Origin: Dasypus novemcinctus
Lineage: Eukaryota > Chordata > Mammalia > Cingulata > Dasypodidae
Direction: 5' to 3'
Length of the DNA stretch: 64,000 bases
Assembly: GCF_030445035.2 (NCBI RefSeq)
Contig: NC_080698.1
Coordinates: forward strand, 2,177,501-2,241,500
A program made the translations under genes and the position numbers. Positions 1 through 10,280 of this stretch are shown here, piece by piece (within the stretch, counting starts at the first letter, position 1; each line of letters begins with the position of its first letter). The notes under the pieces are model-generated. The model did no database searches, had not been told where the DNA came from, and saw only the letters and a program-made list of their open reading frames with translations.

Positions 1-24
1 GCACCCCTTTGGCTGACTAATACA
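1..24 (+). mobile_element. 3' end of a MaLR-like LTR, cut by window edge
   Basis: The first 24 bases end in GGCTGACTAATACA. The same terminus, slightly diverged, ends the complete LTR at 1050-1643, so this is the last piece of another copy of that family. L1-derived sequence starts directly after it. Only the terminus is visible, so the copy could be a solo LTR or the end of a longer element. Confidence 0.55.
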
Positions 25-650
25 GGTGGAAACAGGAACCTGTCTCCTTTTGCTGATCTCAAGGAAAACACTTTCATTATTTCACCATTAAGCATGATTT
101 TTTTCCTGCATTTTTTATGCAAAAATAGAAATAATTTAGTTGCATAGAGGATTCTCCTTCTCTTCCTAGTTTGCTAAGTTATTTTTAAAATCATGAATGA
201 ATGTTGAATTTTACCAAATGTTTCCTTTGCATTTACTGAAAAACATCCTTTTCCCCTTTTATTTCTTAATGTGGCAAATTGCATTAATGGCTTTTCTAAT
301 ACTATACTAACCTTCATTTCTGGACTAAACCTCAGTTGGTCATGATGTATTCTCCTTTTTTGTACATGGCTGGATTATGTTGGTAACATTTTGTTTAGAA
401 GTTTTGCATGTATAATCGTGAGTGAGATGTGTTTTCCTCTCTTATACTCGTCTTTTTAGGTTTTGGCTTCAAGTTGTGCTAGCATAATAAATGAATTGAG
501 ATAGATACCATCATTTTCTGTTTTCTGGAAGAGTTTAAGACAGGCATTATTTCTTCTTAAATTTTGACGTAATTCAGCAGTGATGCCACTGGGGCCTGGA
601 GTTTGCCTTGTAGGAAAGATTTTTTAAAAATTATAGATTCAATTGCATTA
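25..650 (-). mobile_element. Old L1 ORF2 fragment (antisense)
   Basis: AT-rich sequence that reads as antisense L1 ORF2. Recognisable blocks include the stretch at about 165-220 (downstream of the RT active site) and the stretch at 515-600, which parallels 1970-2060 in the next L1 copy. It covers the same part of ORF2 as that copy, so it is a separate, more diverged insertion rather than a continuation. Frames are broken throughout and it is non-functional. Confidence 0.6.
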
Positions 651-1049
651 CTAATTCTACTGATCTGATTTCTGCGTGTTGGTCTCATACCCCACCACTT
701 TGCTGAACTCATCTTTCATCTCTGTAGCTTTTTTGTAGATTTTTCAGGACTTTGTGTATGTAGGATCATGTCATCCACAAATAGGGACAGTTTTACTTCT
801 TCCTTTACAATTGGATGCCTTTAATTTCTTTTTTTCCTAACTGCCCTAGCTAGAACTCCCAGGACAGTGTTGAATAACAGTGGTTAGCGTGGGCATCCTT
901 GTCCTGTTCCAGATCTTGGAGGGAAAGCTTTCAGCCTTCCACTTCTGAGTGTGAGGCTAGCTGTGCTTTTTTCATATATGCCCTTCATCATGTTAAGGAA
1001 GTTTCCTTCTATTCTTGTTTTTCTAAGTTTTCTAAGAAAAGATAGTGGA
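651..1049 (-). mobile_element. L1 ORF2 reverse-transcriptase segment (antisense, left part)
   Basis: The complement of 767-781 encodes F-V-D-D-M, the L1 version of the reverse-transcriptase catalytic F/Y-x-D-D motif. The flanking text around 840-960 matches the well-known antisense L1 ORF2 block. The frame is interrupted, so this is a dead remnant. The element is split by the LTR at 1050-1643 and resumes at 1644. Confidence 0.8.
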
Positions 1050-1643
1050 TGTAGCAATTTGATATTGTTGATGAATTCCAAAAGGAGATACTGGATTATG
1101 TTTATAAACTGGTCTTTTCCTCTGGGCATATTAGAGTGTGTTGGATTCAGATGTTTCACTTTTACTTGATTAAATAATGATTAAGGGTTTGATCGAGCCA
1201 CATCAGTAGGACGACATTGAGTCCCTGCCCCCTTGGTGGGTGGCGACTCTTAGAGAAAACGACAAGGTACGGGTGTTGGAGTTTTGATCCTGGAGCCTGG
1301 GAAGCAAACATGCAGAGAAGCAGATATGTGAGGGTGGAGAGAAATCTCCCATTAAACATAGGCAGAGGCCTCAGGGGGAGAGACAGGGCTGTTCACCTGA
1401 TGGTCTATAGCTGGCCTTGTGGAGAAAACAGAGGCGCTGAGCCCAGAGGAACCCAGGAAGCCTGAACCCTCCAGATGTCGGCAGCCATCTTGCTCCAACA
1501 CGTGGAAACAGACTTTGGTGAGGGAAGTAACTTATGCTTTATGGCCTGGTGTCTGTAAGCTCCTACCCCAAATAAACACCCTTTATAAAAACTAACTAAT
1601 TTCTGGTATTTTGCAGTCAGCACCCCTTTGGCTGACTATTAGA
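1050..1643 (+). mobile_element. Solo MaLR-like LTR inserted in L1
   Basis: A 594-bp element that starts TGTAGCAATTTG and ends in a degraded form of GACTAATACA. It is flanked by the same 5 bp, GTGGA, at 1045-1049 and 1644-1648. AATAAA near 1571 is a possible LTR poly(A) signal. The flanking L1 text is collinear across the insertion. The architecture (AATAAA, CTTTATAAA, TTCTGGTATTTTGCA, then ACTAATACA) resembles MaLR/ERVL LTRs and the related LTR at 19097-19711. No internal retroviral genes are present, so it is a recombined solo LTR. Family assignment is from memory. Confidence 0.75.
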
Positions 1644-2930
1644 GTGGATTTTGTCGAATGCATTTTCTGAGTCAGCTGAGATGATCCCAAGTTTTTTCCT
1701 TTCCTTTCGTTAATGCAGTGTAGTATATAAATTGATTTTCTTATATTGAGTCACCCTTTCATACTTGGGATAAAACCCACTTGACCATGGTGTATAATTC
1801 TTCTAATATGCTGTTGGATTCAATTTGCATATATTTTATTGAAGATTTTTGTATCCATATTCACAAGAGAAATTGGTCTGTAATTTTCTTTTCTTGTACT
1901 ATCTTTATGTGGGTTTGGTATGAGGGTGATGTTGGCCTTATAGAGTGAGTTGGGTAGTGTTCCCTCCTCTTCAATTTTTTGGAAGAGTTTGAGGAGCAGG
2001 ATTGGTGTTAAATCTTCCTGAAATGGTAGAATTCACCTGTGAAGCCATCTGGTCATCTGGTCCTGAGCTTTTCTTTGTTGGTAGGTTTTTGATGACTTAG
2101 TCAATCTCTTTACGTGTGATCTGTCCATTGAGGTCTCTATTTCTTGTAGAGTCAGTGTAGGTTGTTTGTGTGTTTCCAGGAATTTGTCCATTTCATATAG
2201 GTTGTCAATTTGTTGGCATATGGTGTTCCTTGTATGGTCCTTTTTATTTCCATGTGGTCAGTAGTAATGTATCCCCTCTCATTTCTCATTTCATTTATTT
2301 ATGTCTTGTCTCTTTTTTTTTTTTTCTTTCCCATTCTACCTAAGGGCTTGTCAGTTTTACTGACTTTTTTCAAAGAACCAACCTTTGGTCTTTTTAATTC
2401 TCCCTTTTGTTTTTTTATTCTCAATTTCATTAATTTCTGCTCTGATCTTTGTTGTTTCCTTCTTCTGCTTGCTTTAGGATTAGTTTGCTGTTCTTTTTAC
2501 TTGTTCCAAGTGTGCCGATAGGTCTGCAATTTTTGCTCTTTCTTCTTTTTTAATGTAAGCATTTAGGGCTATAAATTTCCCTCTCAGTACTGCCTTCCCT
2601 ACATCCTATAAATTTTGATATATTGTATTTTTATTTTCATTTGTCTGAAGATATTTATCAGTTTTCCTTGCAAGTTCTTCTTTACTGACTCTTCTTTACC
2701 CATGTTATTTAACTTTCATATTTTTGTGGATTTTCCAGTTCTCTACCTGTTATTGATTTACAGCTTCATTCCATTATGTCAGAGAAGATGTTTTTATAAT
2801 TTCAATCTTTTGAAATTTATTAAGACTTGCTTTGTGGCCCAGCATGTGGTCTATCCTGGAGAAAGATTCATGAGCACTTGAAAAGAATGTATATCTATAG
2901 TTTCTGATAAGAAATCAGCACTTGGTTTTA
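1644..2930 (-). mobile_element. L1 ORF2 segment (antisense, right part)
   Basis: Continuation of the L1 interrupted by the LTR. The order of antisense blocks is that of L1 ORF2 moving from the reverse transcriptase towards the endonuclease: the block at 1745-1830, the block at 1925-2070, and the region near 2565-2880. Multiple stops and indels; it cannot encode a protein. A poly-T run lies near 2312-2325. Confidence 0.8.
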
Positions 2931-3600
2931 TTGAACATCCTATGTATGTGACAAATTGCTTTTTTCTTGCTACTTTCAGAAGTCTCTGTCTCTGGCATCT
3001 GACACTCTGATTAGTATGTGTATCCCAAATTCTGTGTCTCTCCTAAAGTTTCAATCTGTTCCCCTGAGTGAACCATATCTTCCTGTTTCTTAGTGTGGCT
3101 TGTAAGTTTTTGCTGATGTCTAGGCATCTGATTATCTCAATGAGTTAACTCTGAAGGTGTCTCGCTCTTGACTAGGGTTTTATTTTTGATTGGCTTTGTA
3201 TTAAAGCTCTTCCTTGACACTTGGTCCAACTTTTCTAGACCTTTGGAATAGCCCATGTTTAAATGTTCAGATTTTCTCAACTATTCTTCATCTGATTCTT
3301 GCCCTGGATATGTGGTACAATTTTTAAGATTGCAATTTTTGTGCAATTGTCTCACCTTCAGCAGAAAGCTTCCTTACCTCTGTCCCTCCTCTTGGAATCT
3401 TGATCTACGCTGTGTGTTTTTGTGTGGAATTTATCCCCCAGCCATGATTTGTTTAAATTCTCTCTTTTACTCTGTGCCCTCTTTTCCTTGTACTTCTCAG
3501 CTCTGGGACCTGTCATATCTTATAGCAGTTTGGTTTAAACTTCACCCCCCTTTTAGTCTCTTTGTGAGACTTTTGTGCCTCCATTTTCTTTCCTGTTAGG
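2931..3600 (-). mobile_element. L1M/HAL1-type 5' region remnant (antisense)
   Basis: T-rich sequence. The blocks near 2955-3010 and 3070-3140 resemble the antisense 5' part of old L1M or HAL1 elements rather than a continuation of the ORF2 text to the left. It may be a different, older fragment abutting the L1. No intact frame; boundaries are approximate. Confidence 0.5.
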
Positions 3601-4780
3601 CTATTCTGACCCAGGGACAAGGTCAACCCAGAAAGGTGGGTCACTCCAGAAAAATCTGTTTTGCATTTATATGGTCTAGCTAAAAGAAACTAGATTGAGT
3701 GAGTGTATCTCTAGTCAAGAGTCCTGCCAAAGTCCTTCCCCACTGCCCGTCCTGGGGCCCCCTTTTTTTAAATGCAGCCCAATTTAGAAGCTTTTGTTTC
3801 TCCTGGGTCTCTGTAGACTTGGGTCCCTGGGCTTGGATCTGTGTGGGGTTCCAGCTCACTGCTGTGAGTGGCTCTCTAGTCTGTGTCCAGGCGAGATGGA
3901 CCCGGCCACTGCCCCTGCTTGACTCCCAAGTGGCCACTGCCCCTGCATGACTCTCAACCTGTGCAGGACCAGATGGGGGTGAGGCGGGACTGGCAGGTCT
4001 GGGACAGAAATTTCCTACCTGGTATTTTTCTTTCTCTTTGACTCAGCATTTGTGGAGTCCTTCTCCAGTCTCTACCTTCCTCCAGGTTTCTAAACAATGG
4101 GGTTTCTCCTTTAATTCACTGATTCTCTAGGGTGGCTTTCTGGGGGGATTTTTACATCACCATGTTGATGACATCACCAGCCACTAATGAAGTTTTTATA
4201 TTACTCTATTAAAAGTCAATTACAAGTTGTGGACATCTGAGGTATCCAATTTTGTCAAGTGCCCACCTCTTGGCCAGGGGCAGGTGGGACAGACCGAACC
4301 CAGTGAGAACTGTTCCCTCTAACACAAATTCAGGGACAATAGTCAGAAAAATTGGGAATGGATGCTGAGAAGGCAAAAATAACAGATTTCTACTACAGAA
4401 AGAGAAATAAAGCAGAGAAACAGAAGAGAGGAAACAATTTCTTCTTGTGCCAGAGAGGAAAGGAAATTGGGCAAGAGGGATGGAGTGGTCTGGACCATTG
4501 TGAGCCGTTTGAACTGGGAGAATATTCCAACCATCAAGAAAAATACCTGAGGCTCCTCCCTTGCCCTGGGCCAATGTGAGACTTTCCTGGGCCTTCATGG
4601 GCCCCTTCTTCCATTAAAAAATGTCTAAAATGATAGTTTATTACTGTTGATACAAAGATAAACAGAGTCCAGGCTGGATTTGTTGTTATTTATTCATTGT
4701 TATCATATTGATTTTTTTCTACTGACTTTTTAAAAAATTAAAATTACATTTTCATAGGCCTCCGGAAGTACGGCAGTGCT
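3601..4780. other. Unassigned mixed-composition DNA, no gene seen
   Basis: No family or exon recognised. The left part may still belong to the L1 remnant. A 28-bp duplication lies at 3904-3956. The interval 4600-4760 is AT-rich. Short open frames of 64-129 codons lack family features. Confidence 0.4.
3904..3956. repeat. 28-bp tandem duplication
   Basis: GGCCACTGCCCCTG occurs at 3904 and again at 3932. The two 25-base blocks differ at two positions and are joined by a 3-base spacer. Probably a small replication-slippage duplication. Confidence 0.8.
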
Positions 4781-5400
4781 AGGTAGCGTGCCTACTGTGC
4801 GTTACAGGGGCACTGGCCCCTGCTCTTCTCTTCTGCACCTTCCACCCCGAGACGCAGGCCTGCCAGGCCCCTGAGCATCGACTCTTTCCGGGTCTGCTGG
4901 TCCATCCCTCGGCCACCAGCTCCTGCCGCACCGCCCAGGGCAGTCTCGGGCTGCGCATGGGAAGGCTGGAAGAGCAGCAACGCGGCACCTGCGCCAGCAG
5001 CTTTCAACAGTAACCGCACGAGACGGGGGTGCAAATCCTCCGGCGCCTCGCCTAGTGGCTGGAGCTCAGAGGCTTGCGTCCTTCCCTGACTCCTGGACCC
5101 CGCGCGGGCTGAGCCTCCAGCGGCCTGACGTGGCCGCTTGTTGGGTAGTGAGCCTTCCCTGCCTAGCTCCCGGCCAGCGCTTCCCGGGATCCCCTCCCAG
5201 GCAAGCCTCTCTCGCTCAAACCCTGGACCGCGGGTCCACCGCTGGGAGAGCCCAGGTGGAGGCACAGTCCTGGGGAGGGGGTGTGGGGATGAGAGGAGGC
5301 GCTCTGAAATGCCGGGCTTCCCACCGCAGGGGCAGGGAGAGGGGAACCCAGGCACACCCGCCACGCTCTCACGGAGAATGCGCGGCTGGGAGGAGCGGGG
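4781..5400. other. CpG-rich block (possible CpG island)
   Basis: GC-rich with many retained CpG dinucleotides, in sharp contrast to the AT-rich DNA on both sides. A 190-codon minus-strand open frame spans 4792-5364, but open frames are expected by chance in such DNA and I see no known domain. It could be a CpG-island promoter. No TATA box or clear transcription start can be assigned. Confidence 0.45.
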
Positions 5401-5830
5401 AGAATATCATTCCAGCGGTTTTTCTGGCCCTCAGACTTTCTTAATTGAGACTTTCCTTCATGTTTCAATTCCATGTGAAAATTTCAGCCTCGGCCAGAGA
5501 ACGCTGGACTGTTTAATTCCATCCAAACCGCCTGAAGTCTCCTCCCGGGGTCTGGCTGGCTGAGTCATCTAATTTACACAGACCGACGGCAGAGGCAAGC
5601 GCTTTGACAATGTAAGGGCTTATGGGCAGACTAATTCATATTAATCAGCTGAGCTATGTTTTCATTTGCTTTAATGTGGTGGAGCTGGCCCTATGACTGC
5701 CCCTCAGAATGCGACTTTTAAATGAACACATATTTTTGGAAAAATCACTTTCCTGCAGCACATCCAGGGTTCTTTTTAAAATGCTTTAACTTGTAGAATT
5801 CCAAGTGAAGGACTGTGATTTACATTAGGT
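5400..5830. promoter_or_regulatory. Candidate conserved regulatory element
   Basis: Non-repetitive AT-rich segment directly beside the CpG-rich block. It holds a TGAGTCA (AP-1-like) at 5562, CTTTGACAATG (SOX/TCF-like) near 5600, homeodomain/POU-like TAATTCATATTAAT near 5633, and several TTTAAT and TTAATT cores. No repeat family was recognised. That it is an enhancer is inference; cross-species conservation was not tested. Confidence 0.3.
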
Positions 5831-5959
5831 CCTAAGGAGAGAGTTCGGAAACTCTGGGAGAGAGAAATCTGAAGGAACCACACGTTTTCACAGGATAATT
5901 CACCAGTGAAACTTTGAAACAAATGTGTTTCATTTCTTTCCTTAAAATGGTCTCATGGT

Positions 5960-6322
5960 TGGAAGCGGATGTGTTTCAAGCAGTTGGGCACTCGCCTACC
6001 ACATGGGAGGTCCTGGGTTCGGTTCCCAGTGCCTCCTAAAGAAGACGAGCTTGCAACGGGCTAGTGTGGTGAACTGATGGAACAATATGACACAATGAAG
6101 AGACACAAGAAGGAAACACAATGAGAGACACAACAAGCAGAAAGTGGAGGTGGCTCAAGCCACTGGGCACCATCCTCCCATATGGGAGGTTCCAGGTTCA
6201 AGTCCCAGTGCCTCCTGAAAAGAAGACGAGCAGACAACAAACAGACACAAGAGAGCAGATAGTGAGCACAAACAACGAGGTGGTGCGCAGAGAAATAAAT
6301 AAACTAAATCATAAAAAAAAAA
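5960..6322 (+). mobile_element. Dimeric tRNA-derived SINE (short DAS type)
   Basis: Two tRNA-like units in tandem, each with a pol III B box: GGTTCGGTTCC near 6016 and GGTTCAAGTCC near 6194. Each unit is followed by an A-rich CAA-type linker, and the element ends in poly(A). An 11-bp target-site duplication, GGTCTCATGGT, flanks it at 5949-5959 and 6323-6333. The heads resemble tRNA-Ala, the proposed source of armadillo DAS-SINEs. A 103-codon frame across it is incidental. Confidence 0.87.
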
Positions 6323-6439
6323 GGTCTCATGGTGTACCTCACAGAGATGCAGCCAGAATTTTCCTCTCCAATGTCCCTGAGAGGTCGGATCCATACAAGA
6401 TGAAGATTAAAAACAAACTCAGAAAGAGATGACTTTGAA

Positions 6440-6560
6440 TCCAGGATCCACTGCTAGTTTCCTCATCTGAAGACTGGAGACTCGTGGGCTGAGGTCACAC
6501 ACAAAGGGCTTAGCATGTACTAAATACTCAACAGATCACAGTTATTATTGTCCTGTGGTT
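6440..6560 (+). mobile_element. MIR fragment
   Basis: The TTTCCTCATCTG block near 6456, then AAAGGGCTTAGCA, then the ACTAAATACTCAACAG and TTATTATT end, follow the order of the 3' half of MIR. Diverged and truncated, as usual for this ancient tRNA-derived SINE. Confidence 0.55.
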
Positions 6561-7619
6561 TCTGCTCTGAGCCAACGTTCGCTTAGCCCAAGTTCCTCTG
6601 ACATTCTGATGAAGTTTCTGGATCATTCGCAATGTCATCACCAGGTTCAAACCTGCTCTGCCTCAAGCCGGGCAGTCCTCCGTGTGGGTGGCCGCCCGGT
6701 GCAGACCTGACAACTGCAGGAAGCTGCTCCCACACGTTTCTCCCAAAAGCCCAATCCCTCGGTCTGCCGTGCCCAGCATGATCCCTCGGTCTGCCCCACG
6801 CCCGGCATGACCCCTCGGTCTGCCCCGCGCCCAGCATGCCAGACACGAGTCGGCTGGACTGACCTGTCCGGTCGGGAAGGTCCCTGAAGGCGGAAAACTG
6901 GTCACCTACAAGGAGGTGAGGACGTGAAGGTGAGGTAAACAGGTGAGAGAACAAGCAGGGGCTGGAGGACCGAGAGGCAGAAGGAAGCTGCAGCCGGGAG
7001 AAGGGGCGGCGGCCCCTCGGGGGACGTGGATTCTGGCTCCCTAATGGCCACCCCGATGGCCCTGGCGCTGCAGGTAACAGCTGCAGCAGACGTCCCGTCC
7101 TTTGCTCTACAGTTTGCAAGAATGTTTCCGTACCCGTCCCTCCACCTCTGCTCCGCACAGCTCTGCGCTCCTTGCTCCACTGCAGCTCCTCTGCCTCTCT
7201 GGCTGGCGCTAACCAGAGGCTCTGCTCCGTCACGGTCTCCACATCCATGTCTGTTTCCCGGGCAGAGGCCCCGAGGCCGAAGGGGCAGGGGCAGTGAGCT
7301 CGCCTGGAGGAGGCCTCACCAGCTCTGCCCTGCACAAGCAGAGGGGCCAGGGCGAGCCACGGAGCCTGTGAAGGGAGGACTTGGTCGCCTCCGCCACGGC
7401 AGGGTGCTGGGATGCTCCGTAGCTTTACATCGCTCAGCTCAGGGTGCGTCCCCCAGGGCCTTGCACCTGCTACAGGGTGTTAAACCAGAAGTTCCCACCA
7501 AGACAACGGGACACGGTAATGTGAAACTCTGAAGTCAGACGCCTGGTGCAAACGTCACAAAGGACATTGTCAGGAAGGGGTTTCATAGCTTCTGAGTCAC
7601 CACACCGAGTCTGAGAAAA
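6561..7619. other. GC-rich unique DNA with no gene recognised
   Basis: Apart from the tandem repeat at 6756-6840, no repeat family or exon was identified. Minus-strand frames up to 250 codons run through it, but they show low-complexity composition and no domain, as expected by chance in GC-rich DNA. Confidence 0.45.
6756..6840. repeat. Short tandem repeat, 27-29 bp x 3
   Basis: CCCTCGGTCTGCC starts three units at 6756, 6783 and 6812 (27, 29 and 29 bp). Each ends in GCATG plus two variable bases. The first unit lacks two bases in its middle. Confidence 0.85.
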
Positions 7620-7815
7620 CAAAACAGGAGAAAGAGGAGGGGGGAAGAGAGAGAAGGAGAAGGGGGTGGGGTGCAGGGGGAGGGGAGGGGAGGAAGAGGG
7701 AGAGGGGGAGGGAAAGGGAGGAGGGGGAGGAGGGGAAGAATATGGGGAGGGGGTCAGGAAAAGGAGGAGGACAGAGGAGGGGGAGGAGGAAGGGGAGGGG
7801 GAAGGGAGGAAGGCT
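7620..7815 (+). repeat. GA-rich polypurine tract with G runs
   Basis: Nearly 200 bases that are almost entirely purine on the + strand, made of GGGGGAGG- and GGAGGA-like blocks with many runs of four or more G. Such tracts can form triplex (H-DNA) or G-quadruplex structures. It ends about 120 bp before the 23-bp minisatellite. Apparent Gly/Glu- or Pro/Ser-rich translations are compositional artefacts. Confidence 0.9.
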
Positions 7816-7934
7816 GCGTGTGGGGACAGGGAGCTGAGAACGTGGCTCTTCATGGGCCCAGCCCGGGGGACAGAACAAACGTCAGCCAGCATGCCTCCCC
7901 CCAGGCAGGGAGCAGGGCTGGGGGAGAGGAGCGC

Positions 7935-8812
7935 AGGCCTGGATCCCGAGATCCCCAGAGCCTGGATCCCGAGGTCCTCAGAGCCTGGATCCCAAGACCC
8001 ACAGAGCCTGGATCCCAAGGCCAGCAGAGCCTGGATCCTGAAACCTGCAGTGCCTGGATCCCGAGGTCCCCAGAGCCTGGATCCTGAGGTCCGCAGAACC
8101 TGGATCCTGAGGCCCCAGAGCCTGGATCCCGAGGCCCGCAGAGCCTGGATCCCGAGGTCCACAGAGCCTGGATCCCGAGGTCCACAGAGCCTGGATCCCA
8201 AGGCCCACAGAGCCTGGATCCCAAGGCCCCCAGAGCCTGGATCCTGAGGCCCGCAGAGCCCAGATCCCGAGGTCCCCAGAGCCTGGATCCCAAGGCCCAC
8301 AGAGCCTGGATCCCAAGGCCAGCAGAGCCTGGATCCCGAAACATGCAGTACCTGGATCCCAAGGTCCCCAGAGCCTGGATCCCAAGGCCCACAGAGCCTG
8401 GATCCCAAGGCCAGCAGAGCCTGGATCCCGAAACATGCAGTACCTGGATCCCAAGGTCCCCAGAGCCTGGATCCCAAGGCCCACAGAGCCTGGATCCCAA
8501 GGCCCGCAGAGCCTGGATCCTAAGGCCCACAGAGCCTGGATCCTGAGGCCCGCAGAGCCCAGATCCTGAGGTCCCCAGAGCCTGGATCCCAAGGCCAGCA
8601 GAGCCTGGATCCCAAGGCCAGGAGAGCCTGGATCCTGAAACATGCAGTGCCTGGATCCCAAGGTCCCCAGAACCTAGATCCTGAGGCCTGCAGAACCTGG
8701 ATCCTGAGACCCCAGAGCCTGGATCCTGAGGTTCCAGAGCCCTGATCCCGAGGTCCCCAGAGCCTCAATCCTGAGGCTTGCAGAGCCTGGATCCTGAGGC
8801 CGGCAGAGCCGC
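7935..8812 (+). repeat. 23-bp minisatellite, about 38 copies
   Basis: Unit approximately CAGAGCCTGGATCCCAAGGC plus three variable bases. The period was checked with a marker variant (AAACATGCAG) at 8339, 8431 and 8638, spaced 92 (4 x 23) and 207 (9 x 23) bases. Most units keep the palindrome GGATCC. Variants alternate CCCAAGGCC, CCCGAGGTC and CCTGAGGCC in blocks, implying local higher-order duplication. Because 23 is not a multiple of 3 and units lack stops, several frames stay open on both strands, giving spurious proteins of 190-335 residues. Confidence 0.95.
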
Positions 8813-10280
8813 TCCCCCAACAGGCTGGGCTGGCCGAGCTGGTTAGGGCAGTTAAAACCGGACAGTCCCCGTGGCAGCATGTCTTCCTGAGAGGGAGGTG
8901 AACGGAAAATGGGTGGACTGAGAAGCGAGCCCCCCGAGCGCCCATTGCCGCCCCCCTACCCCCGCCAAGGGCGGCTGGGCAGGGGCCCTGTGGCCATGGC
9001 GCCTCTTGATTCCCCAGTCCCAAGGCGGAGCCTGGAGGCCCTGCCCCTCCACTCCCAACCCCACGGCCTCGGGCGGAAATGATCGGGTACGACCAGTAAG
9101 TCCAGCCTGGCCGGTTCCCCCGGGCCGACGCGCCTGCCCGCTGGACTCTGCCCCCGCGTCTGGCGCGGTCCCCGCGGGCACGGCCGGTGCTGGCCTGATT
9201 TGGTTTTGGCCGAGCAGATGACGCGTGTACATGTTGAATGAGTGAACAGACTTGGAGCGCCACAGGGCGCCGCTGCCTGCCTCCTCCGTCTGGGGTGTCT
9301 CTCCAAGCCTGAGACGGCACAAGGGCCCTTGTTGGGGCAGGGGGGGCGGGAGCAGGATGCAGCAGGGGGCGGGCGAGGACGGGGGCGCTGGGGAGTTGTC
9401 CACGTGGTCCACCTGCGCCCACTGGGCTCGTTCTGCCCTGGGAGGGGCCGAGCTGCCTGGTGACAGGGGCAGCACCCCCCCGGCAGTGCTCTGGGGAGGG
9501 GGCGGCTGAGAGCCCAGGAGCTGGGGGACACGGCCCCCCACCAGCCTGGCAAAGGCGAGCTGAGTGGGGCCGCAGCAGTGCCCACGGCCACCCAATCCCA
9601 CCCCTCCCCAGCAGGCATGCCTGCGCACGCGGGGGTCCCGAGATTTAAAACCTCAGAAAGCGAGAGCGCTGTGCCTTGGGGTGGGGGCTAAGCCGGGCTG
9701 ACCGCCTGGGGCATCTGGTGCTTTCCAGTGGTTACCAAAGGAGGCTTTGTTTCTGTTTGCTTGCTGGTCCCCGCAAACACAGAAGCCTCTGTCGAGGACC
9801 TGGAGGGGAAGTGGGGGCTGAGGATGATGGGCACCCCCCCCCCTGCCCCATCAGCTCCGAGAGGGGTCGAAGGCTCAGAAGCCCCCAGGAGGTCAGGCCC
9901 ACAAGCCCCTGCTCTAAACCCTCCCAGGGCCGCCTCCGCCCCCTGGCTCCTGCCCTCTGCCCCCGGCCCCTCCCACGCACCTCTTCTTTCGCTCCAGCCA
10001 CCACCAAGCAGGCGACTCTCCTTTGGGCTGGCTGCCGTCTGCCTGGACGGCGTCCCCCTGGCCGAGCAGGGCCCCACCCCGCGCCCTAACCCGCCCGCCC
10101 CGAGGTGTCCCGTTTCCTCCTGGCCGATCCTGGCTGATTGCATCCCTCCTGACAGCGCCCGCCCCGCAGAGCCCAGTGCACCTGCCTTCCCCGTGGACGG
10201 TCCCCCGACTCCAGGCAGCGAATCCAGGGGCGGGGGCCATTCGAGGCTGGAGGCGGAGGGCTCAGGCATTATATCTGGGA
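8813..10280. other. GC-rich unique DNA, no gene recognised
   Basis: High GC with moderate CpG and many overlapping chance frames (up to 258 codons), none with a recognisable domain. GCAGCAGGGGGCGGGC at about 9359-9374 resembles the CTCF core motif but is unsupported by other evidence. G- and C-runs are frequent. Confidence 0.45.

Noticed and set aside
651..2930. Possible functional L1 reverse transcriptase
   Set aside because: The active-site motif is readable, but the frame is broken many times and an LTR splits the element.
7935..8812. Regular array resembling a CRISPR locus
   Set aside because: Units are directly adjacent with no unique spacers, and the DNA is mammalian.
9358..9374. CTCF-like GCAGCAGGGGGCGGG site (and a similar one near 48243)
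   Set aside because: G/C-run motifs of this kind are frequent by chance in this GC-rich DNA; listed only in region notes.
7470..9422. Minus-strand frames of 335, 227, 226 and 300 codons, and + frames of 193 and 138
   Set aside because: They run through the 23-bp minisatellite and the purine tract. The unit has no stop codon and is not a multiple of 3, so open frames are automatic and the translation repeats every 23 residues.
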